Shown: positions 28,454 to 37,843, numbered from the stretch's first letter. The stretch: DNA of 64,000 nt from Euryarchaeota archaeon UBA88 (GCA_002499545.1 DAME01000011.1:83122-147121); one strand, 5' to 3'. Numbers and translations: made by a program. Notes: generated by a model not told the origin, from the letters alone.

Positions 28454-28490
28454 CTATTTCTTGAACGCACCGGCGGGATGCTTAGCAAAA

Positions 28491-28871
28491 CTACTCGCCA
28501 GAAGTTCCGTCTTCAGTTCGTGCTTCCATCTCTGCTCGCACTTCATCCATGTCAAGGTCACCGAGTTTGCTCACCAAATCGCGTAGAGCTGCCTCGGGAA
28601 GAGCCCCGGGTTGGATGAAGACCCCAATACCATCCTTGAAGGCGACCGTCGTTGGAATCGAACGGATATTGAATGACTGGGCAAGCGCCGGTTCCGCTTC
28701 CGTATCGATTTTCCCAAACACGACATCAGGAAACTCTTCAGAAACGCGTTCGTAAACCGGCCCATAGGCTTTGCATGGTCCGCACCATTCTGCCCAAAAA
28801 TCAAGCAGTACGATGGAATTGTTATCGATAATTTCGGAAAATTGGGGTTCTTTGATTTCTACTGAAGCCAT
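28491..28871 (-). CDS. trx: Thioredoxin
   Basis: A 126-residue protein with the redox motif WAEWCGPCKAYGP, the KIDTEAEPALAQSFNIRSIP region with the conserved cis-proline (SIPTT) and a closing FIQPGALPEAAL. It provides electrons for thiol-dependent enzymes in the cytoplasm, plausibly including the peroxiredoxin at 1795. A GAGAGG ribosome-binding site lies four bases upstream of the ATG at 28871. The C-terminal 20 residues are acidic and extend beyond the usual fold. The gene precedes the lipoprotein peptidase by 37 bases on the same strand. Confidence 0.95.
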   Translation of the reverse strand: MASVEIKEPQFSEIIDNNSIVLLDFWAEWCGPCKAYGPVYERVSEEFPDVVFGKIDTEAEPALAQSFNIRSIPTTVAFKDGIGVFIQPGALPEAALRDLVSKLGDLDMDEVRAEMEARTEDGTSGE

Positions 28872-28961
28872 GAATCCTCTCAAAAAACGGCCGTACTTCA
28901 ACATGACCGTTCCAAACGGTGCGAGCGACGAGTTCATGTGCTCAATGAGCAAGGCCGTGTC

Positions 28962-31670
28962 ATGCGCCTCACCCGCCATGCATTGTTCATCGCTGTCCTG
29001 TTATTGCTCGCTCCTATTGCGAATACCTCCTTTTCTTCATTGACTGATGAAGGAGAAAACGGCCAACATCGTGTCGCTGCACGCGACTCCTCTGTGGTAG
29101 TATCAGAACTGCTGGTTAGTCCTAACAACCTGGTTAGTAACGATACGTCCGACAATGTCTACGGTGCAATGGACTGGAACAACGACGGAAAATACGGCAA
29201 GTATTCTGACCAATTCATCGAGCTGTGGAACTCCGGAACCACCGAGGTCAATGTTTCGGATTGGAAACTGGAAGTGACCTCTGGAAGCCCTCCGTGCCAA
29301 CTCGCTTGGAATACGGTCATTCCAGCCGACGGGCGAATCGTCGTATTCAGTGCAGATTCTGATATTATACTCGATTACTTTGATGGCGATACTGTCACTG
29401 TATCTGATACGTTCGGCGAGGTTGCTGACTCAATGACCTATCCTGCACAGGATTCGTGGTATGGTAAATCCTACGTGGAAAACTCTGAAGGAGAATTGTT
29501 GAAAGTATCCCCGACCCCCGGATTTGGTCCTGACGACCCCGAATCGACTGTTGCTCTCAACATTGTCAAGTGTTTCAAAATTTCTGACACAGTCTCCTCA
29601 AATGCGTTCTTACTCAAAGGGCGGGTTGTCACAATGGATGGTGAACAGAACGTCATCAACCAAGGTAACGTGATGGTTCGCGACGGAGTCATCGAGGGTG
29701 TTTGGGCGGACAATCAAGCAATCCCACTCAGCGTCGACCTCACCAATGCAGTCGTGATTGAAACCAACGGTACAATCTACCCTGGACTGATTGACCTTCA
29801 CAATCACATGCATTACAATCACATCCCTCTGTGGGATTTTGAAGTCCACCTCAACGATGAACAAAAGTCCGCAGAAGGCGGCTACTCCAACCGATACCAG
29901 TGGGGTAACAACTGGGATTATGGACCAAGCATCACTTGGATGAAAAACAATGTACAGTCGAACTCCCGATGGGGGATGGCATCTGAACAGATGAAGTACG
30001 CTGAGGTTCAAGCGGTATCAGGTGGCGTAACTGCAGTCCAAGGATCTCCGGGTACAAGCACTCAAGCTTGGGACAGCATGTTGTCTCGTAACGTCGAACT
30101 GTACAACTTTGGACAAGACGGGATGTCAACTTGTTCAGTGTGCGGTGCTGCTGATAGCGACTACACGGGTAGCCATCTCATCTCCCAAAACCAATCAGGC
30201 AGTCTCAATGCGTGGTTCGTTCACCTTGCTGAGGGCGTTGATGACAGCAGCCGCGAGGAATTCGACGCACTATGGGACAAGGGACTGATTATGGACGAAA
30301 CAGTTGTTATTCACGGTACAGGAATGGAACGTACGCAGTTTGACAAGATGGCAACAGTCGGTGCAGACCTAGTCTGGTCGCCGATTTCAAACCTCTTGCT
30401 CTACGGCAACACGACCGATATTCGAGCAGTTGATGCCGCTGGAGTTGACATCTCACTGGCTCCTGATTGGGGCCCGAGCGGTTCGAAAAACAACCTTCAC
30501 GAGTTGAAGGTTGCCGACCTGTGGAACACGGATGTCCTCAACGGGTACTTCTCCGGATACGAACTGGCTGAAATGGTCACCAGCAACCCTGCTGAGGCAG
30601 CAAATTGGGAGAACTTCGTCGGTAAAATCAAGGCTGGAATGTATGCTGACTTGGTGGTCATGGATACGTTCCATGACGACCCGTATCGCAACCTTATCGA
30701 ATCGATTGATGACGATGTGCGCCTCACCGTCGTTCAGGGTAAAGCCGTGTTCGGTGATACCGACATTATGACGGCTCTGAAAGGCGATGATTGGGAACCA
30801 ATTAACGGGGGAGGTGTCCAAAAGGCAATTGACATCACCTCGACAACCGAAATCGATGGGATGCAAACATGGGCGTCAGTAGAAGCCGGTATGGCAATGG
30901 CCATGCGCAACGACGTGTCTGATATCCTCGAGCACTGGTCGGCTCCAAACGACGTTGCATGGAATAATGAAGCCGATGTTCAGGCATACCTCGATACCGA
31001 ATTTGATGGGAAAAACCCAGCAACTTCGGGAGTTTCACAACTCAAAAACGTGGTTGTCGACCCAATTTTCACAACTGGAGACGAGCGATATTTCGATGTC
31101 ATCAATCGTTCTTCTCACGGCAATACCCACGTTGACATGTCGAAACTCTACTCGTACTACGATGTCCCAATGCTTAACGGTGAGCGAACCGGAGTGAACG
31201 TGGATTTGGGTGAAGACTCGACGGACTCGAATCAAAACGGTAACAGCGACTCAACTTCTGGAAACAGCCAAGACACAGGCACAGATGACTCCGATTCCTC
31301 TTCGGACACCTCAAACAACGATGGTTCAACAGATTCTTCGACTGACTCTACAGTGGACTGTACGGCGAATCCAACCGCAGAGGGATGTACTGACCAACAA
31401 AGCAACGACCAGATTCTCCCCGACACCACTGCTGCAGAAGAATCTGAGACACGTGCAACATTCCTGCTTGTCGCCACCATAGGAATTCTCGCCATCGGAC
31501 TTTTCTTTGCAACGCGTAAAAGTGAAGACCAACTCAATCTGAATCAAGAAGCCATGATCGAAAAAATGTGGGACGATGAAATTCTTGACGGGCAAACGTT
31601 GGATGCCGGATTCATACCTGCACCTCCTCCGCTTGAAGCAGCCCCTCCGCCTCCGAGCGAAGAAGAATGA
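28962..31670 (+). CDS. Exported amidohydrolase with lamin-tail-like domain and C-terminal membrane anchor
   Basis: From the ATG at 28962 the protein has 902 residues (GTG at 28938 is an alternative). After a signal peptide (ALFIAVLLLLAPIANTSF) comes a lamin-tail-type domain (VVVSELLVSP, QFIELWNSGTTEVNVSDWKL). The amidohydrolase domain starts with LLKGRVVTMDGEQNVINQG and has metal-ligand motifs DLHNHMHYNH, VIHGTGM and SLAPDWGPSG, then ADLVVMDTF. A low-complexity Asp/Ser linker follows, then one helix (FLLVATIGILAIGLFFAT) and a cytoplasmic proline- and acid-rich tail (PAPPPLEAAPPPP). An amidohydrolase outside the membrane is unusual. The substrate is unknown; cyclic amides, peptides or nucleobases are possible. 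Confidence 0.85.
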   Translation: MRLTRHALFIAVLLLLAPIANTSFSSLTDEGENGQHRVAARDSSVVVSELLVSPNNLVSNDTSDNVYGAMDWNNDGKYGKYSDQFIELWNSGTTEVNVSDWKLEVTSGSPPCQLAWNTVIPADGRIVVFSADSDIILDYFDGDTVTVSDTFGEVADSMTYPAQDSWYGKSYVENSEGELLKVSPTPGFGPDDPESTVALNIVKCFKISDTVSSNAFLLKGRVVTMDGEQNVINQGNVMVRDGVIEGVWADNQAIPLSVDLTNAVVIETNGTIYPGLIDLHNHMHYNHIPLWDFEVHLNDEQKSAEGGYSNRYQWGNNWDYGPSITWMKNNVQSNSRWGMASEQMKYAEVQAVSGGVTAVQGSPGTSTQAWDSMLSRNVELYNFGQDGMSTCSVCGAADSDYTGSHLISQNQSGSLNAWFVHLAEGVDDSSREEFDALWDKGLIMDETVVIHGTGMERTQFDKMATVGADLVWSPISNLLLYGNTTDIRAVDAAGVDISLAPDWGPSGSKNNLHELKVADLWNTDVLNGYFSGYELAEMVTSNPAEAANWENFVGKIKAGMYADLVVMDTFHDDPYRNLIESIDDDVRLTVVQGKAVFGDTDIMTALKGDDWEPINGGGVQKAIDITSTTEIDGMQTWASVEAGMAMAMRNDVSDILEHWSAPNDVAWNNEADVQAYLDTEFDGKNPATSGVSQLKNVVVDPIFTTGDERYFDVINRSSHGNTHVDMSKLYSYYDVPMLNGERTGVNVDLGEDSTDSNQNGNSDSTSGNSQDTGTDDSDSSSDTSNNDGSTDSSTDSTVDCTANPTAEGCTDQQSNDQILPDTTAAEESETRATFLLVATIGILAIGLFFATRKSEDQLNLNQEAMIEKMWDDEILDGQTLDAGFIPAPPPLEAAPPPPSEEE

Positions 31671-33158
31671 TCACGAAAGGTCCCATGACGGACCATCAGG
31701 TGTGTCGGTGACAACCACTCCCATCTCACTGAGACGGTCTCGAATTTCATCTGCTTTGGCCCAGTCTTTGGAAGACCGGGCAACGGCTCGAGCATCCAGC
31801 AGTTGCTCTACCTCATCCGCAATCTCTACTCGGCGTGGGTCTTCTTCCGGCTCGGCCATCGCCATTTCTCGAGATGGTAGAATTCCAAGGACGGCTCCCG
31901 CGGTTTCTTCCAACCAATCCACTGCATAGTGGGCAAATGCATCGAGGTCGGTTTCATCAAGGCCTCCATCAAACGTCTTGCCAATCTCACGAACGGCTCC
32001 GAGTACCTTTGCAATCGCTTCGCGACTGTTGAAATCATCGTCCATTGCTTGGGCGAATCCTTCGCCCATCTTTTCCAGCATCGCCAGTGAACGAGGGAGG
32101 TTTTGAGGGCTTGAAAAATCAGGTTTTGGGAGCGAAACTGGATGCAGAGTCGTTCGCTTCTTGAGTGACTTGACATACGTGTCGAGGACTTTGTTGTAAT
32201 TTCGTTCTGCATCTTTGAGAAGAGCCTCGTTCATATCGATTGGCGAACGATAATGCGCATTGATGAGAGCGAAACGAAGCACCATTGAATCGACTTGTTG
32301 AAGAATGTCTTGAATCGTCCAAAAGTTCCCGAGCGACTTACTCATCTTTTCTCCATCGATGTTCACGAAACCGTTGTGCAACCAATGCTGAACTACTGGA
32401 GAGCATCCAGTATGACATTCGGCTTGGAATATTTCTGCTTCATGGTGAGGGAATCGAAGATCGTGCCCTCCGCCGTGAATGTCAAATTGGTCTCCAAAGT
32501 AATCCATCGACATCGCCGTACATTCAATGTGCCATCCAGGACGTCCTGGTCCCCATGGAGATTCCCAGGTCGGTTCGCCGGGCTTCGCAGATTTCCATAA
32601 TGCGAAGTCCTTGTGATCTCGCTTTCCAGAACCCGTCCCATCGACGCGACCTCCAGCGCCTGAACGAACGGCTTCGATGTTCTGACCGGTGAGTTCTCCG
32701 TACTTTTCTGGTGCAGATTCAATGTGGAAGTACACACCGTCATCGGTTTGGTAGGCGTGACCCTTTTTGATGAGGTCTTTAGTAATGCGAATCATGTCAT
32801 CGACGTATTCAGTACATCGAGGATAGTCATCTGCTCGCAAGATGTTGAGAGCGTCCATGTCTTCATAATAGCCAGCAATGTTGTCTTCGACCAGCTTTTC
32901 CCAATCGCCACCAAGTTCATTCGCACGATGAATGATTTTGTCATCGATATCGGTGAAGTTTTGCACGTAGTGCACGTCGTAGCCTGACGATTCAAGCCAA
33001 CGGTGAATCAAATCAAACGCAAGATAACATCGTGCATGGCCGAGGTGGCAACGGTCGTAGACGGTCACGCCACACACATACATTGAGACCTTTCCAGGTT
33101 CCATTGTCGAGAAGGTTACCTTTTCTCGACGGCGGGTGTCATGCAAGCGGATTGGCAT
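31671..33158 (-). CDS. cysS: Cysteinyl-tRNA synthetase
   Basis: The enzyme charges tRNA-Cys. CGVTVYDRCHLGHARCY holds the first zinc Cys and the HIGH box (HLGH). WHIECTAMS and the histidine pair in RFPHHEAEI supply the remaining zinc ligands. GEKMSKSLGNF is the KMSKS loop. The C-terminal helical anticodon-binding part follows and the 495-residue length is standard. The gene meets the amidohydrolase gene tail-to-tail at a TGATCA palindrome with no spacer. Confidence 0.96.
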   Translation of the reverse strand: MPIRLHDTRRREKVTFSTMEPGKVSMYVCGVTVYDRCHLGHARCYLAFDLIHRWLESSGYDVHYVQNFTDIDDKIIHRANELGGDWEKLVEDNIAGYYEDMDALNILRADDYPRCTEYVDDMIRITKDLIKKGHAYQTDDGVYFHIESAPEKYGELTGQNIEAVRSGAGGRVDGTGSGKRDHKDFALWKSAKPGEPTWESPWGPGRPGWHIECTAMSMDYFGDQFDIHGGGHDLRFPHHEAEIFQAECHTGCSPVVQHWLHNGFVNIDGEKMSKSLGNFWTIQDILQQVDSMVLRFALINAHYRSPIDMNEALLKDAERNYNKVLDTYVKSLKKRTTLHPVSLPKPDFSSPQNLPRSLAMLEKMGEGFAQAMDDDFNSREAIAKVLGAVREIGKTFDGGLDETDLDAFAHYAVDWLEETAGAVLGILPSREMAMAEPEEDPRRVEIADEVEQLLDARAVARSSKDWAKADEIRDRLSEMGVVVTDTPDGPSWDLS

Positions 33159-33238
33159 GGGATTCGACGCTGGCTGTCAGCCGCTTCACTTGAAGGTTAA
33201 GACATATTACCCACTGGAAGGCCATATGGTGCTGTGAA

Positions 33239-33289
33239 ATGATGATGCCATCAACGCCAATTACCGGACTCGTGTCGGACAGATCGTAA
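33239..33289 (+). other. Possible 16-codon leader ORF
   Basis: Three consecutive ATG codons (33239, 33242, 33245) open a short frame that ends at TAA 33287-33289. It stops two bases before the strong ribosome-binding site of the membrane protein gene. It could be a leader peptide for translational coupling or chance; no family can be assigned. Confidence 0.25.
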
Positions 33290-33290
33290 A

Positions 33291-33296
33291 GGAGGT
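33291..33296 (+). promoter_or_regulatory. Strong Shine-Dalgarno site GGAGGT
   Basis: GGAGGT lies six bases before the ATG at 33303 and fixes that start. It is the most perfect ribosome-binding site I noticed in the window. Confidence 0.7.
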
Positions 33297-33302
33297 ACCC
33301 AT

Positions 33303-34019
33303 ATGGACATGCACGCTGAAAACTCGATTCTTGTAGGTAATGTACGTATCTTCGACCATCACCTTGTGCGATTGGGATGGATGATGCCGTTGGTCACTGT
33401 CGTCGGTGCAATGGCCGTTCACTGGCTTAACGGAAATTATCGCGCCGTGCCATTCTTCATTTCGGAATCCGATTATCCGGGGATTGAACGATGGATATTC
33501 ACACTCGGCTTAGCACTCACTGGTGTCGTTCTCTGCACCATCGCCCACCGATTTAACGTTCGATTTAAGCATCGAAAGGCGTCGAGGTTTCACCGCGTCT
33601 CGCAGGTGAGTGGATGGCTAACGGGAGGGGCGGTAATGCTGCTGTCCTTCACCGACATGTACGACCATCTCACACTCCACACAATTACAGCGGCAGTCGT
33701 GTTTGGAAGCGGACTGGTATGGGGGGTTTCGACCCACTTCCTCATCGGTTCCTCATCAGCAGGAATCGGCATGCGAAAGGTCGGCTTGTCGATGGCCATT
33801 TCAGGCATGGCCATTCTGAATACCGTTATCGGATATTATCTTTTGACGTGGGATGCGGGGTTTTTGGACACGGATTCGATTGTAACGACGCTGAATAAAA
33901 TCCAACCGGCAATCAACGTTGCTGCTCCAGGCGAATATCTGTTGTTTCTCGGCTTGGTTCTCTGCATGGCATCGTTTGAACGTGACATGTATGCGATTGA
34001 ACCTCAAAGCGAGGAATGA
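33303..34019 (+). CDS. Polytopic membrane protein, DRAM/Frag1-like
   Basis: The 238-residue protein has about six hydrophobic segments (GWMMPLVTVVGAMAV, WIFTLGLALTGVVLCTIA, VSGWLTGGAVMLLSF, LHTITAAVVFGSGLVWG, VGLSMAISGMAILN, YLLFLGLVLCMASF). The order of an early aromatic loop (FISESDYPGIERWIF), the central HTITAAVVF helix and a late loop resembles the Frag1/DRAM/Sfk1 family, but the match is by eye and no catalytic residues are known in that family. The strong ribosome-binding site and long leader suggest regulated or high expression. The 3' end overlaps the glutamine amidotransferase gene by 16 bases. Confidence 0.65.
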   Translation: MDMHAENSILVGNVRIFDHHLVRLGWMMPLVTVVGAMAVHWLNGNYRAVPFFISESDYPGIERWIFTLGLALTGVVLCTIAHRFNVRFKHRKASRFHRVSQVSGWLTGGAVMLLSFTDMYDHLTLHTITAAVVFGSGLVWGVSTHFLIGSSSAGIGMRKVGLSMAISGMAILNTVIGYYLLTWDAGFLDTDSIVTTLNKIQPAINVAAPGEYLLFLGLVLCMASFERDMYAIEPQSEE

Positions 34020-34663
34020 AGAGGCGCAAGTAAAGCGTCGGCCACAGAAATCAGGTCTTGTTCCATATCGAATTGTTGTGCTTCGCTAGGAGTAAGGTCA
34101 CCGTGACGGAGGGATGCTTCGATAACGCTGGATACGGCTTCGGGGTGGTATTGAACAGTAAATATTGGCCGAGTAGGGTGTTGGCATGCAGCAATAGAGC
34201 AGTGTTCTGCGGAAGCAAGAACTTCAAGTTCACCCGCATCAACAACGTGGTCTTGATGAGTAAATACTGCATTGACTGTGCGTCCATCCTTGTAAACCAC
34301 AGGTCGCACGAACGCACTTGTCCTCTCCGCGCGTTCTACTCGACCGCCAAGCGAAGCGGCGATAATTTGGTGTCCAAAGCAAATACCGAGAATCGGTGTG
34401 GTTGTATTTCGTATCAGGGCAGCCACATCGTCCATCCAGTCTTCCCACATTGACACATTACGTCTCGAACCCGTGATGACGATGATATCTGATTCGACCG
34501 GGCCTTCGACAATCCTTCCAAAACCGTAGTCTACGCGTTGATTGGTATGAGGAGCCCATAACGAAACCTCTGGGTTCTCAAAGTGCGAGATAATTTCCCG
34601 GACACCTTCACGACCAAACGATTGACGTTCAGCCAGTAAATCAACAACAAGGACATGCATCAT
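34004..34663 (-). CDS. Class I glutamine amidotransferase-like protein
   Basis: The motif GICFGHQIIAASLGG contains the nucleophilic Cys, and QYHPE holds the catalytic His and Glu, so the glutaminase triad is complete. At 219 residues it is a stand-alone GATase domain similar to the GMP synthase glutaminase part, but no synthetase domain is present. Such proteins may hydrolyse glutamine, gamma-glutamyl compounds or act with a partner. The start overlaps the mutY stop by four bases (ATGA), so the two genes are coupled. The functional link with mutY is unknown. Confidence 0.83.
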   Translation of the reverse strand: MMHVLVVDLLAERQSFGREGVREIISHFENPEVSLWAPHTNQRVDYGFGRIVEGPVESDIIVITGSRRNVSMWEDWMDDVAALIRNTTTPILGICFGHQIIAASLGGRVERAERTSAFVRPVVYKDGRTVNAVFTHQDHVVDAGELEVLASAEHCSIAACQHPTRPIFTVQYHPEAVSSVIEASLRHGDLTPSEAQQFDMEQDLISVADALLAPLHSSL

Positions 34664-35616
34664 TCGTTCACCAACGAAAGGATCTTTGCGTCCAGTGAAG
34701 AAATAGCGACTGAAGAGGGTTCAGTACCAACATCACATGAACCGCGCCAGACCTTGACAAAGAGGTCTCGATGGGACAATACATGCTTTACTTCTCCGAT
34801 GTACTCCAGACCTTCAACATCCAACTGCTCGCCCATAGGAGGACCCCACATTCCAGCAAGGATTCCTTTCATTTCACGTTGGACCAAGTGAGGGCGCCCC
34901 AATGAATCAATGTTCAAAGCACAGGTAAGATCCAGGCGTTTCCGCTTGATTTTCTTTGGCTCAGGATAGCGATGTGCTTCTTCTCGTCCTTTGCAAGATG
35001 AAGCGACAGAGCAAACTTCACATTTCGGCTGGCGAGGTGTACACGTCGTGGCACCGAGTTCCATCATGGCCTGATTCCAATCACCAGCATCTTCGACATA
35101 CAAATTGGAAGCAGCCCAAGCCTCAACTTGTTTCAAGCTTGGATTCGTCTGTACAGTTTGGCGCGCCATCACCCTACGAATGTTCCCGTCAACACAGGCG
35201 ACTGGTTCACCAAATGCAATGCTCGCAACGGCTGCTGCAGTATAGGGGCCAACGCCTGGAAGCGTTCGAAGTTCCTCTGCCGTAGTTGGCATCTGACCAT
35301 CATAGCCTCCTTCACTTGATGGAAGACAGACCGTTTGTGCAAGTGCATGCAATCGACGAGCTCGGCTGTAGTATCCGGCACCCTGCCAAAGATGGAGGAC
35401 TTCATCGACCTCTGCAGCAGCCATCGATTGGGGGGTTGGGAAGCGTGCAGTGAGTCGATGCCAATAGCCTATGCCGCGACTCACCTGAGTTTGCTGAAGA
35501 AGAATTTCAGAAAGAAGAATGCTCCACGGGTCCTTGGTGTGACGCCAAGGCAGGTCGCGTTTTGATGCAGCATACCACGAAAGCAGAGCGTTCTGCTGAA
35601 GGTATTGCTTGCTCAT
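34660..35616 (-). CDS. mutY: A/G-specific adenine DNA glycosylase
   Basis: MutY removes adenine mispaired with 8-oxoguanine. The N-terminal domain shows SEILLQQTQVSRGIGYW, the helix-hairpin-helix LPGVGPYTAAAVASIAFG and the catalytic Asp in VDGNIRRVMAR. The iron-sulfur cluster loop is CTPRQPKCEVCSVASSC (C-x6-C-x2-C-x5-C). The C-terminal 100 residues match the NUDIX-like 8-oxoG recognition domain (VQREMKGILAGMWGPP). The 318-residue length is typical. It leads a two-gene operon with the amidotransferase. Confidence 0.95.
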   Translation of the reverse strand: MSKQYLQQNALLSWYAASKRDLPWRHTKDPWSILLSEILLQQTQVSRGIGYWHRLTARFPTPQSMAAAEVDEVLHLWQGAGYYSRARRLHALAQTVCLPSSEGGYDGQMPTTAEELRTLPGVGPYTAAAVASIAFGEPVACVDGNIRRVMARQTVQTNPSLKQVEAWAASNLYVEDAGDWNQAMMELGATTCTPRQPKCEVCSVASSCKGREEAHRYPEPKKIKRKRLDLTCALNIDSLGRPHLVQREMKGILAGMWGPPMGEQLDVEGLEYIGEVKHVLSHRDLFVKVWRGSCDVGTEPSSVAISSLDAKILSLVNE

Positions 35617-35634
35617 GATTCACCGATACATTGG

Positions 35635-37662
35635 TTATGCTTCTACTTTACCAACTTCGGACTTCTTCGCCTCGATTGCTGCATCGTTGGCTTTGATCTG
35701 TTCCCATACAATTTCTGCTATGTCTTTGACTTCCATCTCCGAACCAATGGCAGTGAGACCATCGGTCACCATGGTTGAACAGAACGGACACCCTACAGCA
35801 ACAGTATCAGCACCGGTTTCAGCGAGTTCTTTGGACCGGATGATGTTGACTCGTTCATGGTCATCATCAACGTGTTCTTCCATCCACATTTGCGCACCAC
35901 CTGCTCCACAGCAGAACGATTCTTTTCCGCTGCGGCCAGGTTCAACATCGACCCCACCGATAGCATTTCGAGGTGCATCAACTTCATTCCCGATACGCCC
36001 AAGATAACACGGGTCGTGGAACGTGACTGAACCATCGTGCTTAGGTTCAGGAAGTTTTCCTTCGAGTTGAAGATGGTTGATGAGTTGCGAATGATGCATG
36101 ACTTCAATCTCTTCTCCACCATAGTCCTTGTATTCCTTTCCTAAAGTGTGGAAACAGTGAGGGCAAGAGGCGACAATCTTCTTGACGCCTATTTCTTGGA
36201 AGGTCTCCAAATTGGTTTCGGCGAGCATCTGGAACAAGTATTCGTTTCCGGCACGACGCGCTGCGTCTCCACTGCATCCTTCTTGCATCCCAAGTATTCC
36301 AACGTCAAGGCCGGCTTCTTTCATGATGCTGATTGTATCGCGAGCCACCTTTTTGTTGCGCTCATCAAACGATGCCGCACACCCTGCGAAGTAGATGTAT
36401 TCTGCCGGTTCTGCAACCTTCACATCAAGTCCGTTCGCCCAATCGCCTCGTTCGTGCGATGGAAGACCGTAAGGGTTTGAATCTGATTCCAAGTTTTCAA
36501 TGGTCGCCATTAGCGGCATAATCGTGTCTTCAACCGCCTCATCGAATTCCATTCTCTCCATCATCAAGTGACGTCGTGCATCGGTCAATTTCGGGACGTG
36601 GTCGATGTAAATAGGGCAGGCTTCAACGCAGGCGTGACAGGTCGTGCATGCCCAAATAGCGTCTTCGCCGAACCGAGATATGATATCTTCTGCAGGCGTT
36701 TCATCAGCCAATAACGTGGTCGCATTATCGTTGGCATAATGGCGAACATCGTGAATGATTTTCATTGGATTCAAGGCTTTACCAGAAGCATATGCTGGAC
36801 AGACGTCTTGACAACGAGCACATGATGTGCACGCCCATCCATCAATGAGATTACGCCAAGTCAAATCAGTGTAGTTCACCGTTCCAAACGATTCGAGGTC
36901 GAGGTCATCCAACATTACAGCCTTACCACTCTCGGTTCGGGCGAGCGGTTCCATTGCCCCCATCGGACGCATGTCATGGAAGAATACATTGGGAAACGCC
37001 ATGACCAGATGCATGTGCTTTGAAAGCGGGATTAAGAACAGGAAGGTCGAGATTGCAAGCATGTGCATCCAATACGCTCCGACAACGAGCGCAGTCGATG
37101 GTACAATCGTCACAGCAACCCATGAACCAATGGGCTCCCATGTCGGTGACACCGTTGATTCACCGGCTTCGACAAAGAAGGAGGTGACCGTGATAGTCAT
37201 GATCAGGAACAGAATGAAGTTGCCTTCTAACTGGGACTTCCCCTTGAGTTTCTCTGGCGTAAAAATCACGCGACGTATGAGGGCGAGAATACAGCCAACT
37301 AGAGCAATTGTATATCCCGTTTCCACGATTAGATTCCAAGGCCCTCTGGCAAATCCTGGAAGGACATTGTGTGAGAACCAATTGGCAGTTGCAAGGTCGA
37401 ACATATCCGTTGAAAGCATAAGGAAGCCCCAGAACATGAGAACGTGGATTCCGCCCGCAACGCGGTCTTTGAGCACCTTCTTCTGCCCCAGCCATCCGGT
37501 TACAACTTCCATCACTCGAGTGCCCCAGTTGTCAAACCGATCATCGGATGAACCTTTGAGGACCAATCGGGTTGCCTTGGTCACTTGGTAGGCAAAGAAA
37601 CCCCCTGAGACACTCCCCAACACGATGAGAAAGACCCATCCAGAAAATGGACCGTACATCAT
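35635..37662 (-). CDS. Membrane heterodisulfide-reductase-like iron-sulfur oxidoreductase (cytochrome b / ferredoxin / CCG fusion)
   Basis: The N-terminal 250 residues hold about five membrane helices with histidines (GGIHVLMFWGF, YWMHMLAISTF, SKHMHLVM) like the haem-b subunit of nitrate or heterodisulfide reductases. Two 4Fe-4S motifs follow (CTSCARCQDVCP, CTTCHACVEACP). The C-terminal half has two CCG domains (CAASFDERN and GMQEGCSGDAARR; CPHCFHTLG and SFCCGAGGAQM). Proteins with this arrangement transfer electrons between a soluble flavoprotein or ETF and membrane quinones. The frame opens at a GTG (37704), but the ATG codons at 37662 and 37659 precede the first helix directly. The physiological donor is unknown. 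Confidence 0.88.
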   Translation of the reverse strand: MMYGPFSGWVFLIVLGSVSGGFFAYQVTKATRLVLKGSSDDRFDNWGTRVMEVVTGWLGQKKVLKDRVAGGIHVLMFWGFLMLSTDMFDLATANWFSHNVLPGFARGPWNLIVETGYTIALVGCILALIRRVIFTPEKLKGKSQLEGNFILFLIMTITVTSFFVEAGESTVSPTWEPIGSWVAVTIVPSTALVVGAYWMHMLAISTFLFLIPLSKHMHLVMAFPNVFFHDMRPMGAMEPLARTESGKAVMLDDLDLESFGTVNYTDLTWRNLIDGWACTSCARCQDVCPAYASGKALNPMKIIHDVRHYANDNATTLLADETPAEDIISRFGEDAIWACTTCHACVEACPIYIDHVPKLTDARRHLMMERMEFDEAVEDTIMPLMATIENLESDSNPYGLPSHERGDWANGLDVKVAEPAEYIYFAGCAASFDERNKKVARDTISIMKEAGLDVGILGMQEGCSGDAARRAGNEYLFQMLAETNLETFQEIGVKKIVASCPHCFHTLGKEYKDYGGEEIEVMHHSQLINHLQLEGKLPEPKHDGSVTFHDPCYLGRIGNEVDAPRNAIGGVDVEPGRSGKESFCCGAGGAQMWMEEHVDDDHERVNIIRSKELAETGADTVAVGCPFCSTMVTDGLTAIGSEMEVKDIAEIVWEQIKANDAAIEAKKSEVGKVEA

Positions 37663-37786
37663 GTTCAGTGGATGTTCGATACATATTCCCCCTTGAGATG
37701 GCACCCGAAAGACGTCCTAGGACACCCTCTTGACCATCGGACGCAGCGTTCACCCTTCAATGCACCGATATTTCAAAAGAGATTTA

Positions 37787-37839
37787 CTGTTTTAAGAACA
37801 AGGGATATGAAGCACGATGTGTTGGTTGTGCTCGAGGGG
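37787..37839 (+). promoter_or_regulatory. Putative promoter and ribosome-binding site of the mevalonate kinase gene
   Basis: The AT-rich TTACTGTTTTAAG at 37784-37796 could serve as a TATA element. GAGGGG at 37834-37839 lies four bases before the ATG at 37844 and supports that start over the GTG/ATG options upstream. Confidence 0.35.
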
Positions 37840-37843
37840 TCGA

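Noticed and set aside
34004..34663. GMP synthase (guaA)
   Set aside because: Only the glutaminase domain is present; there is no ATP-pyrophosphatase domain, so the broader amidotransferase call is used.
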